Source: Microstegium vimineum
Lineage: Eukaryota; Streptophyta; Magnoliopsida; Poales; Poaceae
Length of the DNA: 64,000 nucleotides
Direction: 5' to 3'
NCBI GenBank assembly: GCA_022036555.1
Contig: CM039134.1
Coordinates: forward strand, 10,974,818-11,038,817
Of this stretch, positions 12,447 through 24,299 are shown one piece after another (position 1 is the first letter of the stretch; each line of letters begins with the position of its first letter). The notes below the pieces were generated by a model. It did not search any database. It was not told where the DNA came from and saw only the letters and a program-made list of their open reading frames with translations. A program made the position numbers and the translations under genes.

Positions 12447-13566
12447 TATGCGGATAAGGTGAATCCGTATAGAGGCTCTTGCTGATGATCTGTGGGGTTT
12501 GTTAACGTGAAGTGGAGTTGAGGTACCTAATCTCGAGGCGCAGGGTTTCGTTACGTTATCTCACCGTGGGGGCGCGCGAGCGTCCCCGCGGGGGTAGCCC
12601 CCGAGGCCCCAGAGGAGTGATTAAGAATTCCTCTAGGGGCTTTGATTTGTGTCTTATCGAGGGGGATTGGTATTAACTGGAGTTGTAGCGCCCTATCGAG
12701 GGGTCAGCTCTAGCCGTCAAGCTCCCAAGTGTTTTCGACCCTCTTTCGTCGAGGGGGTCGTGCGTAGTCGAGCGCCTAAGCCCTGTGTGGCTGGTGCGTT
12801 GCTACCTCTTAGCATCCTTCCCACGGATCCTTGCGCTCGGATTGTGGGGCGAAGAGCATCGTGCTATCCTCGTTTGGACGAGCCTCGAAGTCCTCTGTGA
12901 GCTGGTAACGAGGAGATCCAAGTGAGAACTCGTGCCCCATTCGATAGGGGTCGACAGAAGCCCTGAGGAGTCCTCATTAAGCGAAACCACGTGGGTTACC
13001 TAGGTGCCAACTCTGTTCGATGAGAGTCGGTGGCTCGATGCCTCCCGTCGTAGGGATCCTTAGGTATTCCCGGGTTTTGCCTCGGATATGTCCCGGGGGG
13101 TCTCGAGAGTTCGTTCTCGAGCTAGGCCTCGTGGTGGCTCCCCCTGGGTCATCCCTGACTCGGGTACTCGAGGGCGGCTGTCGAACCCTGTTTGAGGGCC
13201 AGCCTTCGCCTCCTCGAGATTTGGGGTGGATCGGAGTCCGTTTTACTTCCCTAGGAAGGACCATTCGAGGGTGGCTGTTGAACCCGTGATCGCTGGGCCA
13301 GCCATCGACCCCCAAGATTTCGACGGTGGGTCGACGTCCGTTGCTTACCTCCGAAGATAACGCCCATCATTGCCCGCCGCCTGCCGTTGGCGCGCCTTTT
13401 CAGGAGATGTTCGTTCGACTGTACGCAGCAGGCGTGGAGTGCAGTGAGGAGTCCGGTGACGTGACAGGTGTCCCTTATCCTATGGATCCTTAGGGGGTGT
13501 AGGTGGGTGCATCTAATGCGGGGATTTACCTGCCTTTTCGATGGATCTGCCCGTTGCGCTGTCGGT

Positions 13567-13574
13567 TATAAATA
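13567..13574 (+). promoter_or_regulatory. TATA box for the antisense ORF
   Basis: TATAAATA lies 180 bp upstream of the first ATG (13,748) of the plus-strand antisense gene, inside the retrotransposon and on the strand opposite to gag-pol. It suggests the antisense ORF had its own pol II promoter. This is an inference from motif and spacing. Confidence 0.5.
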
Positions 13575-13747
13575 CGGGGGTAGGGGCTTGGCTTCCTCAC
13601 GCTTGTCATTGCCTTCCTAGCCTTCTTCCTCTCGCCATCGCCTTCGTCGCCCTCTGAGCCCGATCTCTGCGTGCGCGAGTAAGGAGAGGAAAGATCGGGA
13701 ACGCACCTTCAACCCCTGCATCCGAGCGTATCCGCTTTCCCGCCGTC

Positions 13748-16700
13748 ATGCCAAACTACACCTTGCGCGGCTCCGACGCCTAGCTTCCTTCGACGGCGAC
13801 CATAGAGCGGCTTGGGTGTAGGGTTATGAGGTTTCTACGCTAGCCGGAAAACAAAATTTTTCTACCCCATAAACCAGAAACTAGAGCAAGTTATAGATCA
13901 CGGTGTTACCACTTGACGCGCAGGTGCAGCGGAAGCGACTTGATGTAGTCGTGCGCGTTGCAGCAGTGCCGTGCAGTTGCGAGGTCGTCCGTCTCAATGT
14001 CTCCTTCTCGCGGTTCGTCCTTGTGCTCCAGATGTAGCACCTCCGAGGAATCCCACACGTGCAGGGAGGAAGCTTCACGCCTCCGGACTGCTAGGTCCAC
14101 GAGGAGTACTAGGCGCGAGCGTGGGGAGGACGACGGCGGCTGCCAAAAGGGCGTTCGGCTAATTCGCCCCACATGTTCGGCTAATTCGCCACACGTATTC
14201 GGCTAACTCGCCACGCTTATTCAGCTCAACTCGCCCCGCCTCCGCCCCTTGCTTATATAGGCGTCCTAATGAGCTCCCACGTTGGAGGCCCATTAGTAAC
14301 CCTAAACCTAGTCTAATTCGGGTCTAACCCCAATTAGGCTTCAAGCCCCTTAAGCGTGCGACCCTATGGGCTCACGCACACATAGACATGGCCCAAGTAC
14401 TCTTACTCGACCAATAGTTGATAGCGGCCTCTAGCAAGGCGTGTCAACTCCTATGCATACACAATGATCATATCAGACGAACCACCACAATACCATATAC
14501 TTGTTATTCCTTTGCCTTACGATATTTGGTCCAACTCGTGAGTTAACACTTAACCCAAGCACGGCCATGCATTTCATGATCTAATCATTTGAGTGATCCA
14601 GTGATATCTCTCTCATATGGAGAGTGGCAAATTCCATCTTGATTGACTATGTCTCACAGCATGTTTCTCGACAAACCCGAAAGTCACCTTTCTAACTACC
14701 CAGTTACGGAGTAGCGTTTGGTAGTCCCTGGGTAGGTCGTTTCACATCTTGAGTACATATGACAATCTCAGGTCGGGTCTGTCCAGCCCCATGTCACACA
14801 TGTGCCCATATTATTAGTTTGACATCTCTATGTCTATGACTTGTGAAACATAGTCATCAACTAATAATATGTTGATCTAATATTCATGTGCGTTCTTGCA
14901 CGAACTCTGATCAGGGACAACTTTAGAATAACCATACAAGTAAAAGAGTTTCACAAATAATGCACATAATTGTTAATCAATACAAGTTGTCTTTAATGGA
15001 TATTCATTGAACTCATAACATGTCATGGATACAAGGAAAGACAATCATCTCTATGATTACCTCTAGGGCATACTCCCAACATTGGGGACTTGGTGGAGAG
15101 TGGCCTTCTTCGGCCCGTCTCCTCGGCGGACCGGCCGAAGTGGATGGTTCCGCCGAGGATGGACCACCAGCCCAACCCACCGAAAGGTTACATGGTTAGC
15201 TTCGAGGCTTTTCACCGGGCGGGGCTGGGATCCCCCCCCCCAACCGTCTCTTGCGGGGATCCTCTTCCACTATGGCGTCGAGCTCAAACACCTCTCCCCC
15301 AACAGCGTCTCCCACGCGGCGGTCTTCACTGCCGTGTGTGAAGGGTACCTGAGGATGGAGCCCCATTGGGACCTATGGCTCCACCTGTTCGAGGCGGGCC
15401 TGCTCCATGCTCTGGCCGAGACCGGCTATCGGAAGATGGTCAAGGCGGGGTGCTGCAACATCGCCCTCAAGAGGCCGGACAACTGGATCTAGGCGAAGAT
15501 CAAGTTGAGCCACTCGGGGTGGCACTCCGGATGGTTCTACCTGAGGAATGAAGATGGTCTGTTCCCCCTTACACCGGGTGGACCATCAACTCGAAACACT
15601 TCCAGTGGAAGCACGGCGTCCCAAAGAAGCGCCAGAGTCACCTCGAGCATCTGCTCGACGCGATCGCCCGTCTGAGGCGGGAGGGGCTTATGGCGGCCAT
15701 CGTGGCGTCGGCTTTTCATCAGCAGCGAGTCGTGCCGCTGATGGCTCGCCCGCTGCGTCTCGACGAGATGTGCGCGGGGGTGGATCTCACGGGATGCCGG
15801 CTCGTGGGGGACGAGCTGCCCATCGAGTGCGCTCCTCCTTCGCTGGCGCATTTGAGGAGAAGCAAGTCGCTCTCATCCCCATGGTGCCGGACGAGGGCCA
15901 TGTCCAGTTGGTACGACATCCCCTCTCCTATTAATGCCCTCTTGTTTGTCTTGTTCGTCTCTTTTGCATGTCTCCTAACCACGCCTCGTGTTCCCCAGGA
16001 GAACATCGTTCATCGGAGGTCGCTGCCACCGGTGAACGAGCGGAATGAGTCCCAGGTGAGACGCTTTCAAGCCGAGCAGGCCAAAAAGGACAAGGACATG
16101 GACAAGAGGGATAAGGGCAAAAAAAGCCCTTGAGAAAATGGAGCGTGACCAACGCCGGTCCCAGCAAAGGCAAGCCGGCCTCCCCGAAGAGGAGTCTCCC
16201 TCGGAGGAAGATGAGGATGAGGAGACGAGTAGTGGCGAGGTTATTAAGAACAGCGGCATGGTGTAGTGGTATCGGGTTGTGACCATCACTTTGGACCTGA
16301 CGGGTATTGTCTTTGTGCAGGAAGAGGAGCCGGGGCAGGAGGAGGAGGAGGGGCATGTCGAGCCGCACCAAGGGCTCAGGGAAGAAAAAGCGGCGCCCGA
16401 GTGACAAGGGGCGACCGCCGGTAGCAGAGGGGAGAGTGGGTCGATGTCGAGGTCGGCCCCGACCGCCGGGATCGAGTCGGGGGGTGAGCGCCCCGCGGCT
16501 TCTCAGGGTGAAGTGGCGCGGCGGACGCGTAGTCGTTCGTCGCAGTCCCCGTTGAGGGGTCGGTCGAGCACGCCGCCGGTGCCTACTCGGTCTAGTGCAC
16601 GGGCCTCGGGCCCGTTGACCCAGGAGGAGACTAGGACGGCGGCGACGAGGACGCCGTTGACCCCCGCCAAGACCACGGTGCCGGGAGCATCATCAGCCCC

Positions 16701-19596
16701 CGTTGTAGCTAGCACTGGAGGGAGAAGTGGCTCCCGGGGTTCCGCTCAGAAGCCCCCGAGCGGCTCGAGGCCTGCTGGTCGGGCGCCCTTGATTCTGCTG
16801 GGGTAAGTTCCTTCCCTTTTGGTCCCGAATTTCCTTTGCGTTGGTTACACTTTGCGCTTACCGTCACGTATGCGTTCCTCTTTCAGGGTGAAGTGCTCGT
16901 TGGAGGACGCGTCCCCCACCCCGGCCAAGAAGCTGAGGGTGGGAGGGTGGAGGCTGCGGCTAGGATGGCGGCCAGAGCCGGCCCTGCTGCCCCGTCCCCC
17001 TCGACCCTCGCCCCAGGTGTGGAGTGGGTGGCCAGGGCGCGGGAAGCGATGGAGCGTGGGCAGGCGCAGTCGGCCGCAGAGCGAGCTCGGGCGGCGGAAG
17101 AGGCAGCTCAATCCGCCGCGTCGACTGGGTCTACCGGACAGGCAAGTGAGGCTGTGCTCACTGCCCCATCGGAGGAGGGCACGCCGGCGGCCTCGGAAGG
17201 CGCAGGGCCGGCATCAACGGCGCCCGTGGTGGAGGGGGTCAAGCCCCAAACCTCCGTAGAGGTGGGGGTGGTCGACCTGACCGCCACCGGTGAAGAGGAG
17301 ACGCCAGAGCAGCCGGCACCGTCGTGGTGGACCGAGTGCCTCGTGACGCTGGAGGCGCGCCAGCGACTTGAGCGCGAGGAGAAGGCGCGGCAAGAGGGAG
17401 ATGCACGTCCGAGTCTTCCTCCCTCGCAGTCGACGTTGTCCGAGGAGGAGGGTCGCGCCACGTCCCTACTCCTCGTGGCGCCCGCAGCCTCTTCGCCGGG
17501 CGGGGGAGCGGTTGGCGCTGCGCTAGAGGTGCCGCCATCAGTAGAGACCCCCGTCGAGGGGGCCTTGGCACCGCCCCACCAGCCTACCGAGGAGGGCCAT
17601 CAGCCGGCCGAGGAGGAGGGATGGGCCATGGAGCTCGAGGCGACACCCACGACGGAGACGGCGACGATGACGGAGACGACAGCGGAGATGGTCGGGGTGA
17701 CGGCCCCCTGGCCGGAGCCGGAGGGAACTGTTGTGGCGACGCAAGGGAGCGGTGCGCCGGACGCGGTTATGTCCGAGGCGTCAGCTCGGCCTCATCTTGA
17801 GGTCGGGCAATCGTCATCTCGAGGTGCTCCGCCCTCTGATTCAGTCGAGGTGGAGGGAGGGGACGAGCTACCGGACTGTGGTGAGGCCACCACTCTGGAT
17901 GCTAACATACATTTCCTCTACCGCCCAGGGTTATTCCCACGGTGGGGACCTCCTCCGCCTAGAAGCGATGACCCGGAGGGGTCGATGGCGGCCCTGCAAG
18001 ATCGCTTCGAGGCCAGGATTGCCCAGCTCGAGAGGGTGACCTACTTCCCCAACCTGGCAGAGCGGGTGATGGCCCACGGAGCACCCTCGAAATGGGTCAG
18101 GCCATCATGCAAGAGGTAAAGGGGAGGGTCGACCGCAGCAGCGATCTCTGGGTGCAGGAGGTGCTCAAGCTGCCCGACCCCCGAGATCCAGGGCGCACCT
18201 TCTTCGAGCTCGACGATCAAGCTGAGCTCGGGGAGTGGGAGCACTTGGAGGAGTTCCGGGCGTGGCTTGACCACGTGACACGCGTGGCGGTGGGGGTTGC
18301 TTCTGAAGATATGTTCAAGGGGATGATGGTAAGCTTCGTCCTTTCTCTCTGATTTATCTCGGTTATTTTGTTGTCCTTTTTGTGACCTTCCCTTTTGTCC
18401 TTGGTAGGCGCTGAGGGCGAGGTCGCATGACAAGTCCCAGTTCATCCTTCGGTCGTGGGAGCAGTGGAGCCAGATCCTCATCCTCCGTGCATCGCTGGAG
18501 AAAGCGGAAGCCGAGGCCACCCAGGCGAGGGGCGAGGTGGCCACCGCGTAGGGGGGGCCAAGGCCGCTCAGGAGGAGGTCTCCCAGGCACGGTCGAGGGC
18601 TGAAGCCGCCCTCAAGGAGGCTGCCGAGGCTGGGCAGGAATGGGACATCGCCCGGGAGGCCCAGCGTAAGGCTGAAGAGGAGGCCACCAAGTTGACGGAG
18701 GAGCTGGCTCAGGCGACGGACCGTGCCCGGCTACTTGAGGGCAATCTGGCGCAGGCGGCTACCGACCGCGCCTCTCTCGAGGAGCTGGTCCGGGAGCTCC
18801 AGTCGGACATCGACACTGTCTCCCGTGACCACGACGCGCTGAACGTCGCGAAGCAGAAGGCTCGAGCCTGGATCGCTACTCTGGAGGAGGATGTGTCTGC
18901 CAAGACAAGGGCCCTCGATGGCACCGGTAAGCTTATCGAGGAGCTCCGGGGTGAGAAGAGTGACCAAGCTGTGGCCCTTGTCGACGTCGGCCTCCAACTG
19001 CAAGAGGTTGAGCAGGCCTACGTCACCCTGGAAACGCATGCCCAAGGTGAGTTTTTTAGAAACATTACTGAGCTTGCTTGGTCTCGACCCTTCCCCTGTT
19101 TTTTTGGTTTTGACGGAGTTCTCTATTTGTTCCGGCAGCCCTCGAGGAAGACAAGGCCCGAGCCCATGAGGATCTGACTAGTCTCTAGAGCCTCCACTGG
19201 GCGGAGGCGGACCTGAACAAGAGGCTCGAGGACGCCATCTCCACCTTCTGCGATGGCATGGGGGTCGAGCCGGAGCTGCCGGTTGCGGGCGACGTGCGTG
19301 GAGACTCCCTCGTGCGCCGCTTCTTCGCCATGACTCGTGAAGTGATGGAGCAGGTCCGTGCTGCTCTTCACATAGGCGTGAAGCGGGCGCTCACGGTCGT
19401 TCGCTCGGGCTACACCTACGACCTCAACGTCGTCGCTCGCGGCTTTGTCGTCGACCCGGCGCTGAATGACGAAGAGAACATGGCGAGATGCCATGAGCTG
19501 ATCGACGCCGTAGAGGTATCTGGTGGTGAGTTGGCGAAGCTCTTCAAGCCTGAGGTGCTTCCCCAGACGGACGGCGATGGCGATGGGAGTAGTTGA
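13748..19596 (+). pseudogene. Retrotransposon antisense ORF (Transposase_28-like, putative gypsy-type transposon protein), spliced and decayed
   Basis: The ATG at 13,748 opens a gene broken by a nested solo LTR (13,817-15,081). After it comes a conserved N-terminal domain with an LFHYGVELKHLSPNS motif (about 15,260-15,310), resembling the Pfam putative gypsy-type transposon domain. A low-complexity Ala/Glu/Pro middle follows, then a coiled-coil rich in Ala/Glu and a conserved C-terminal module (about 19,240-19,596, TGA). Splice-like introns are visible: 15,911-15,998, possibly about 16,261-16,320, 16,803-16,886, 18,329-18,407 and 19,047-19,138, all GT..AG. Damage includes TAG at 13,781-13,783 and 15,490-15,492, stops near 18,550 and 19,186, and frame slips at C-runs near 15,232-15,241 and 15,564 and at about 18,060-18,095. 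The function of such proteins is unknown. Confidence 0.75.
13817..15081 (-). mobile_element. Solo LTR of a Copia-type retrotransposon (BARE/Angela-like end)
   Basis: The 1265-bp insertion runs TG...CA and is flanked by TTGGG on both sides (13,812-13,816 and 15,082-15,086). On the minus strand it begins TGTTGGGAGTATGCCCTAGA, very like the start of BARE/Angela Copia LTRs of grasses. There is no internal region, so it is a solo LTR left by unequal recombination. It splits the first exon of the antisense ORF. Confidence 0.85.
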
Positions 19597-19639
19597 GGCC
19601 TGTGAGCCAGATCTGGACAAAAAAGGTCCATGTAATGGG

Positions 19640-20160
19640 GTAGATTAGAACATTTTGTGTTTGATCGTGGCCCGAGGGGCTTTAAAACATTTGGATGTTT
19701 TATAAAGTTATCGACTTAGTTTTTTGTTCAGCTCGAGTTTCTTCCTCCTAGCTGCCCTTACTTGTCTTCGTTTAAGCTGTTAATGAACCCATGGGCCTCG
19801 AGGGGGGGGGGGGGAAGTTGAGTGAAAGTAACCGCAGCCCTGAGGCGTAGGTGATTGTTTTCGGCTCGACCCGTCCCTAGCCCCTTTGCCGGCACGAGTT
19901 GTTTTATTCTTAAGCGAGACGTGAGTTCTAGGTAGCGTGGAGGAGTTGAGTGACATCAAGCTCATTTGAAAAAACTGAGTGATTTTTCCGGGGACTCGAG
20001 GGGGTTCCCCCCTTTGTAGCCCCCGAGGGAGGCTCGTCTTTATGAAAATAAAGTCGAGGCTACCTTGTGCTTCCTGATAAAGAAAAGTATATTACGAGTA
20101 GCTCGATTATCAGAAGACTTTTTTATCTTATTCATTCGAGACATGAATATAAGTACAGAG
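19640..20160. other. Spacer between antisense ORF and integrase end
   Basis: The convergent 3' ends of the antisense gene and the minus-strand pol region face each other here. It includes a G-run near 19,802-19,814. No ORF or motif is recognised. Confidence 0.5.
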
Positions 20161-20172
20161 CCTTGAGGCTTA

Positions 20173-23100
20173 AGGGTAAAAGTGACGTAGCTGTTCGATG
20201 TTCCACGCGTTGGTGTAGATCTCGCTCTTGCTGTTCTTCAGCCTATAAGTCCCTGGCTTTAGCACCTCTGCCACGATGAACAGTCCTTCCAAGGTGGCGT
20301 TAGCTTGTGACGCCCCTTGCTGCTTTGTCGGCGGCACAGTACAAGGTCGCCGACGTCGAGGTCCCTTTTGCATACGTGCTTGTCGTGGTAGCGTCGGAGC
20401 ATCTGTTGGTACCTTGCCGATTTGAAGAGGGCCATGTCTCGGGCTTCCTCGAGCTGGTCGAGGGAGTCCTCTCGAGCTGCTGCGTTGGCTTGCTCGTTGT
20501 AGGCTTTTAGTCGGGGGGGGGGGCGTACTCGAGATCGGTGGGGAGGACGGCCTCGGACCCATAGACCAAGAAGAACGGGGAGAACCCTGGAGCTCAACTT
20601 GGTGTCGTTCTGAGACTCCATAGGACAAAGGGTAACTCATCGACCCATCTCTTGCCATGTTTGTTTAGTTGGTCGAAAATCCTTGGTTTGAGACCCTGCA
20701 AAACCATGCCATTGGCGCGCTCGACCTGGCCGTTAGTTCGAGGGTGGGCAACTGCAGACTAGTTCAACCTGATGTTGTGGTGGTCACAGAAGTCCAAGAA
20801 CTTTTGGCCGATGAACTGCGTGTCGTTGTCGGTGATGATGACGTTGGGGACCCCAAAGCGGTGGATGATGTCTGTGAAGAACAATACGGCTTGTCGGGAT
20901 TGAATTTTGGTGATGGGTCAAGCCTCGATCCATTACGAGAACTTGTCTATGGCCACGAGGAGGTGGGTGTGGCCACCTTTTGCTTTCTTTAAGGGGCCAA
21001 CCATGTCGAGTCCCCATACAGAAAACGGCCAAGTTATGGGTATCATCTGAAGGGCTTGGGCCGGGAGGTAGGTTTGTCTGGCGTAGAACTGGCATCCCTT
21101 GCAAGATCGAACGAGTTTGGTAGCATCGGCGACAGCTGTCGGCCAATAGAAGCCTTGTTGAAAGGCGTTCCCTACTAGAGTCCTTGGCGCCGCGCGGTGG
21201 CCACAAGCCCCCGAGTGTAAGTCCTTTAGCAGTGCCCTCCCCTCCTCGACGGTGAGGCATCGTTGAAGTATACCAGTAGGGCTGCATCGATACAGCTCGC
21301 GGCCATCCCCGTACAAGACGTAGGTTTTGGCGCGTCGGGCTATGCGTCGGGCTTCGGTGCGGTCCTCTGGGAGCTCGCCTTGTATCAGATACTCGAGGTA
21401 GGGTGTGCGCCAGTCCATCGAGGGGGTTTGGGTCGCGATCGTTCCGCCGATCTCCATGACTTCATCCCCGTTCGAGGGGGGATCTGTCGAGGGGGAGGGG
21501 TCGATCCCTTGTTCGAGGGCGGGAGCCCCCGAGCCTAGATCGACAGATGGCCTGTGAAGATCCCTAGAGAAGACGTCAGGAGGAACCGTGCCTCGAGTGG
21601 ACGCGATTTTGGATAGCTCATCAGTGGCTTGGTGTCGACGGTGATGACTCCCTTGGGCCCTGGCATCTTCAGCTTGAGGTAGGTGTAGTTCGGGACCGCC
21701 ATGAACTTGGCGTATCCAGGTCGACCGATGATGGCGTGGTAGGTGCCGTGGAATCCGACCACGTCAAAGGTCAGGTCTTCCCTCCGGAAGTTCGAGGGGG
21801 TACCAAAGCAGACAGGCAGCTTGACGCGGCCGATCGGGAGTGCCTTCTTTCCTGGGACGATCCCGTGGAACCCCCCCGCGCTGGGCAGGAGCATGGTCCT
21901 TGGGATCCCCAGGAGGTCGAGGATCTCGGCGTAGATGATGTTGAGGCTGCTTCCCCCATCGATGAGTACCTTGGTGAGGCGGGTGTTGACTATGATCGGG
22001 TCGACGACGAGTGGGTAGACCCCTGCGTTGGGGACGTGCTCAGGGTGGTCGTCCTGGTCGAAGGTGATCGGTGTGTGAGACCAGTCGAGGTATCGGGGGG
22101 GCTAGGCTCGAACGGAGAAGACCTCTCGACGCTCCCTCTTGCGCTGACACGCACTGAGTCGGGTCAAGGGTCCCCCGTAGATCATGAAACAGTCGAAAAT
22201 CTCGGGGAAACCCTCTTTCTTGCCATCGCCCCTGTCTTGTGGGTCCTCCTTCTTATCGTCTTTCTTGAGGCCAAGAGAGTCGAAGTACTTCTTGAGCATA
22301 CGACAGTCCTCGAGATTGTGGTTGGTCGTTCCCTTGTGATAAGGGCAGGGCTGTTTCAGCATCTTGTCGAAGACGCCCCCCTCTGGAGGGGGACCTCGAG
22401 GCTTCTTCCGGTCAGCCGCAGTGACAAGATAGTCGGGCTTGACGTCGCATTGACCTGGCTGGTTCTTCTTCTTTTTCTTGTTGTTCTCCCTCATGGGCCC
22501 ATTATTTGAGCCGCCAGGTTCGTCCACCTTGGTCTTCCCCTTGTCTGGGGATTCATAGAAGAACGCGCCAACGGCTTCCTCGTCGGCTGCGTAGTTGGCG
22601 ACAATGTCCATGAGCTCGTTAGCGGTCTTGGGGGTGTTTCGTCCCAGCTCCCGCACTAACTCCTTGCAGGTCATCCCGGCGATGAACGCCATGATGACGT
22701 CGTGGTCGGAGATGTGGGGCAGCTCGGTACGTTGCTTGGAGAACCGTCGGGCGAACTCGCGGAGGGGCTCCCCTAGCTTCTCTGCTTGCAACTACGGAGA
22801 TCCCAGGAGTTTTCGGGTCGTACGTAGGTTCCCTTGAAATTCCCCTCAAAGATCCTGACCAGGTCGGGCCAGCCATGGATCAAGTCTGGGGGGAGTTCTT
22901 CGAGCCACCCTCGAGCGGTGTCGGAGAGGAAGAGCGGGAGCTGTCGAATGATCACGTGGTCGTTGTTGGCTCCTCCCAGCTGACATGCTAACCTGAAATC
23001 AGCAAGCCAGAGCTCTGGCTTGGTCTCACCGTTGTACTTGACCAGGTTAGAGGGTGGACGGAAACGACTAGGCAAGGTGGTCTGCCGGATCGCCCTGCTG

Positions 23101-24191
23101 AAGACTCGTGGCCCTGGTGGTTCCGGGGATCGACGTCGATCCTCATCGCTGTCGTAGTGCCCACCTCGGTGAGCACTGTAACCACGGGCCTCCGCATCAC
23201 CGCATCGGCTTTGTTTGTTGTCGTTGATGTCGTGTCACGCGTCACGCGGCTGTCGATTGTCGAGGATGCGTTCTAGAACTGGTTGCCGCTCCGCTCGGCC
23301 TTGGGGCGCCTTGTCTTGGTGGACAGATGCTTCTCAGTCTTGACGAGAGGGCACGTCCCTCCGCTCGGAAGCAGCTCCTCTACGCCTTGAGGCTGAGCTC
23401 TCTGCCTGTTGTACGGCCGCGGTTTGGAGGAACCCCTGGATTTCATCTCCAATGTGTTGCGCTTGGGGCGTCGATGGTGCCAGCATGTCATGGAGCAGCA
23501 TTGCGGCTGCCACGACATTCTGACTAGCACGGTTGTAGACGTGGCGCTCGTTTGCTCCTTCCTTGATGATCTGTCGATGGACTTCCCGGGCCCGGTCGCG
23601 GGCTCCTCCACCCTGTGGCCGCCCGTGATCTCGCTCAAGGGCATGCTCGAGCTGATGAAGTCGTAGGCGCTCGTCCTCGAGCTTGGCGAGCAGCTCTCGG
23701 ACTTGCACGATCTGGGCGTCCTGAGGTGGATCGGCTTCGTGTGGAATCGGGGGGTCGGCGTCTCACGCCGAGGTAGCGTTGCCCCCTCCTCCTGCATCCG
23801 CAGCTGCGGCGTCGGTGGTGTCATCCTGGGAGTCGACCGGATCGTTGACGTGGAAGCACTCCCGCGTGGGATCGTAATCCTCATCGGGGGAATCTGGATC
23901 GGGGCGGCTCTGGTAAAAGTTGGGGAAAGATCCCCTGCGCTCCTCCTCCAGTCGTTGTCGTATCGTGCCCAAGGTGTAGTACCCAGGGATCGGGGCTCGT
24001 CGCGACTCCGGGCGCTGACACGGTGGAAGGGTGGTGATGAGGTTCATCGTCGTACGTAGCAAGTCCCCTGGGGACCCGTATTGTGCCCGCATCCGTGAGT
24101 CTACGAAGGCAGAAGAGAGTCTGGCGTTGTTGTAGAGCCCGTGCGGAAGTAGGTTGCGTGGTGGAACGGTCGAGCGCGTCGGAGAGGCCAT
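20173..24191 (-). pseudogene. gag-protease-integrase remnant of the gypsy element
   Basis: Reading on the minus strand, gag starts near 24,191 (MASPTRST) and reaches about 22,100. It carries the retrotransposon gag domain (RPPSNLVKYNGETKPELWLA at about 23,050) and a zinc-knuckle-like C..H..C patch near 22,310-22,350. The aspartic protease follows at about 22,080-21,535, with active-site motif VLIDGGSS near 21,960. Integrase starts at about 21,457: the HHCC zinc module, then catalytic residues in WGLDMVG, ITDNDTQF and QVERANG contexts, ending near 20,173. Stops within integrase include TAA and TGA near 20,930-20,945, TAG near 20,760 and TGA near 20,597; frameshifts lie near 22,790 and 20,295. 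No RT or RNase H coding lies between protease and integrase, where about 2 kb is normally expected. Confidence 0.85.
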
Positions 24192-24299
24192 GGGGACCCT
24201 CCAAGATGGCAGTATGACGAAGCCAAAGTCAGGCTCGGCGAGGCGCCCTCCTCCGACCCCCAAGCGTGGGTCAAACAGGCTCCCGAAGGGAGGAACTGT

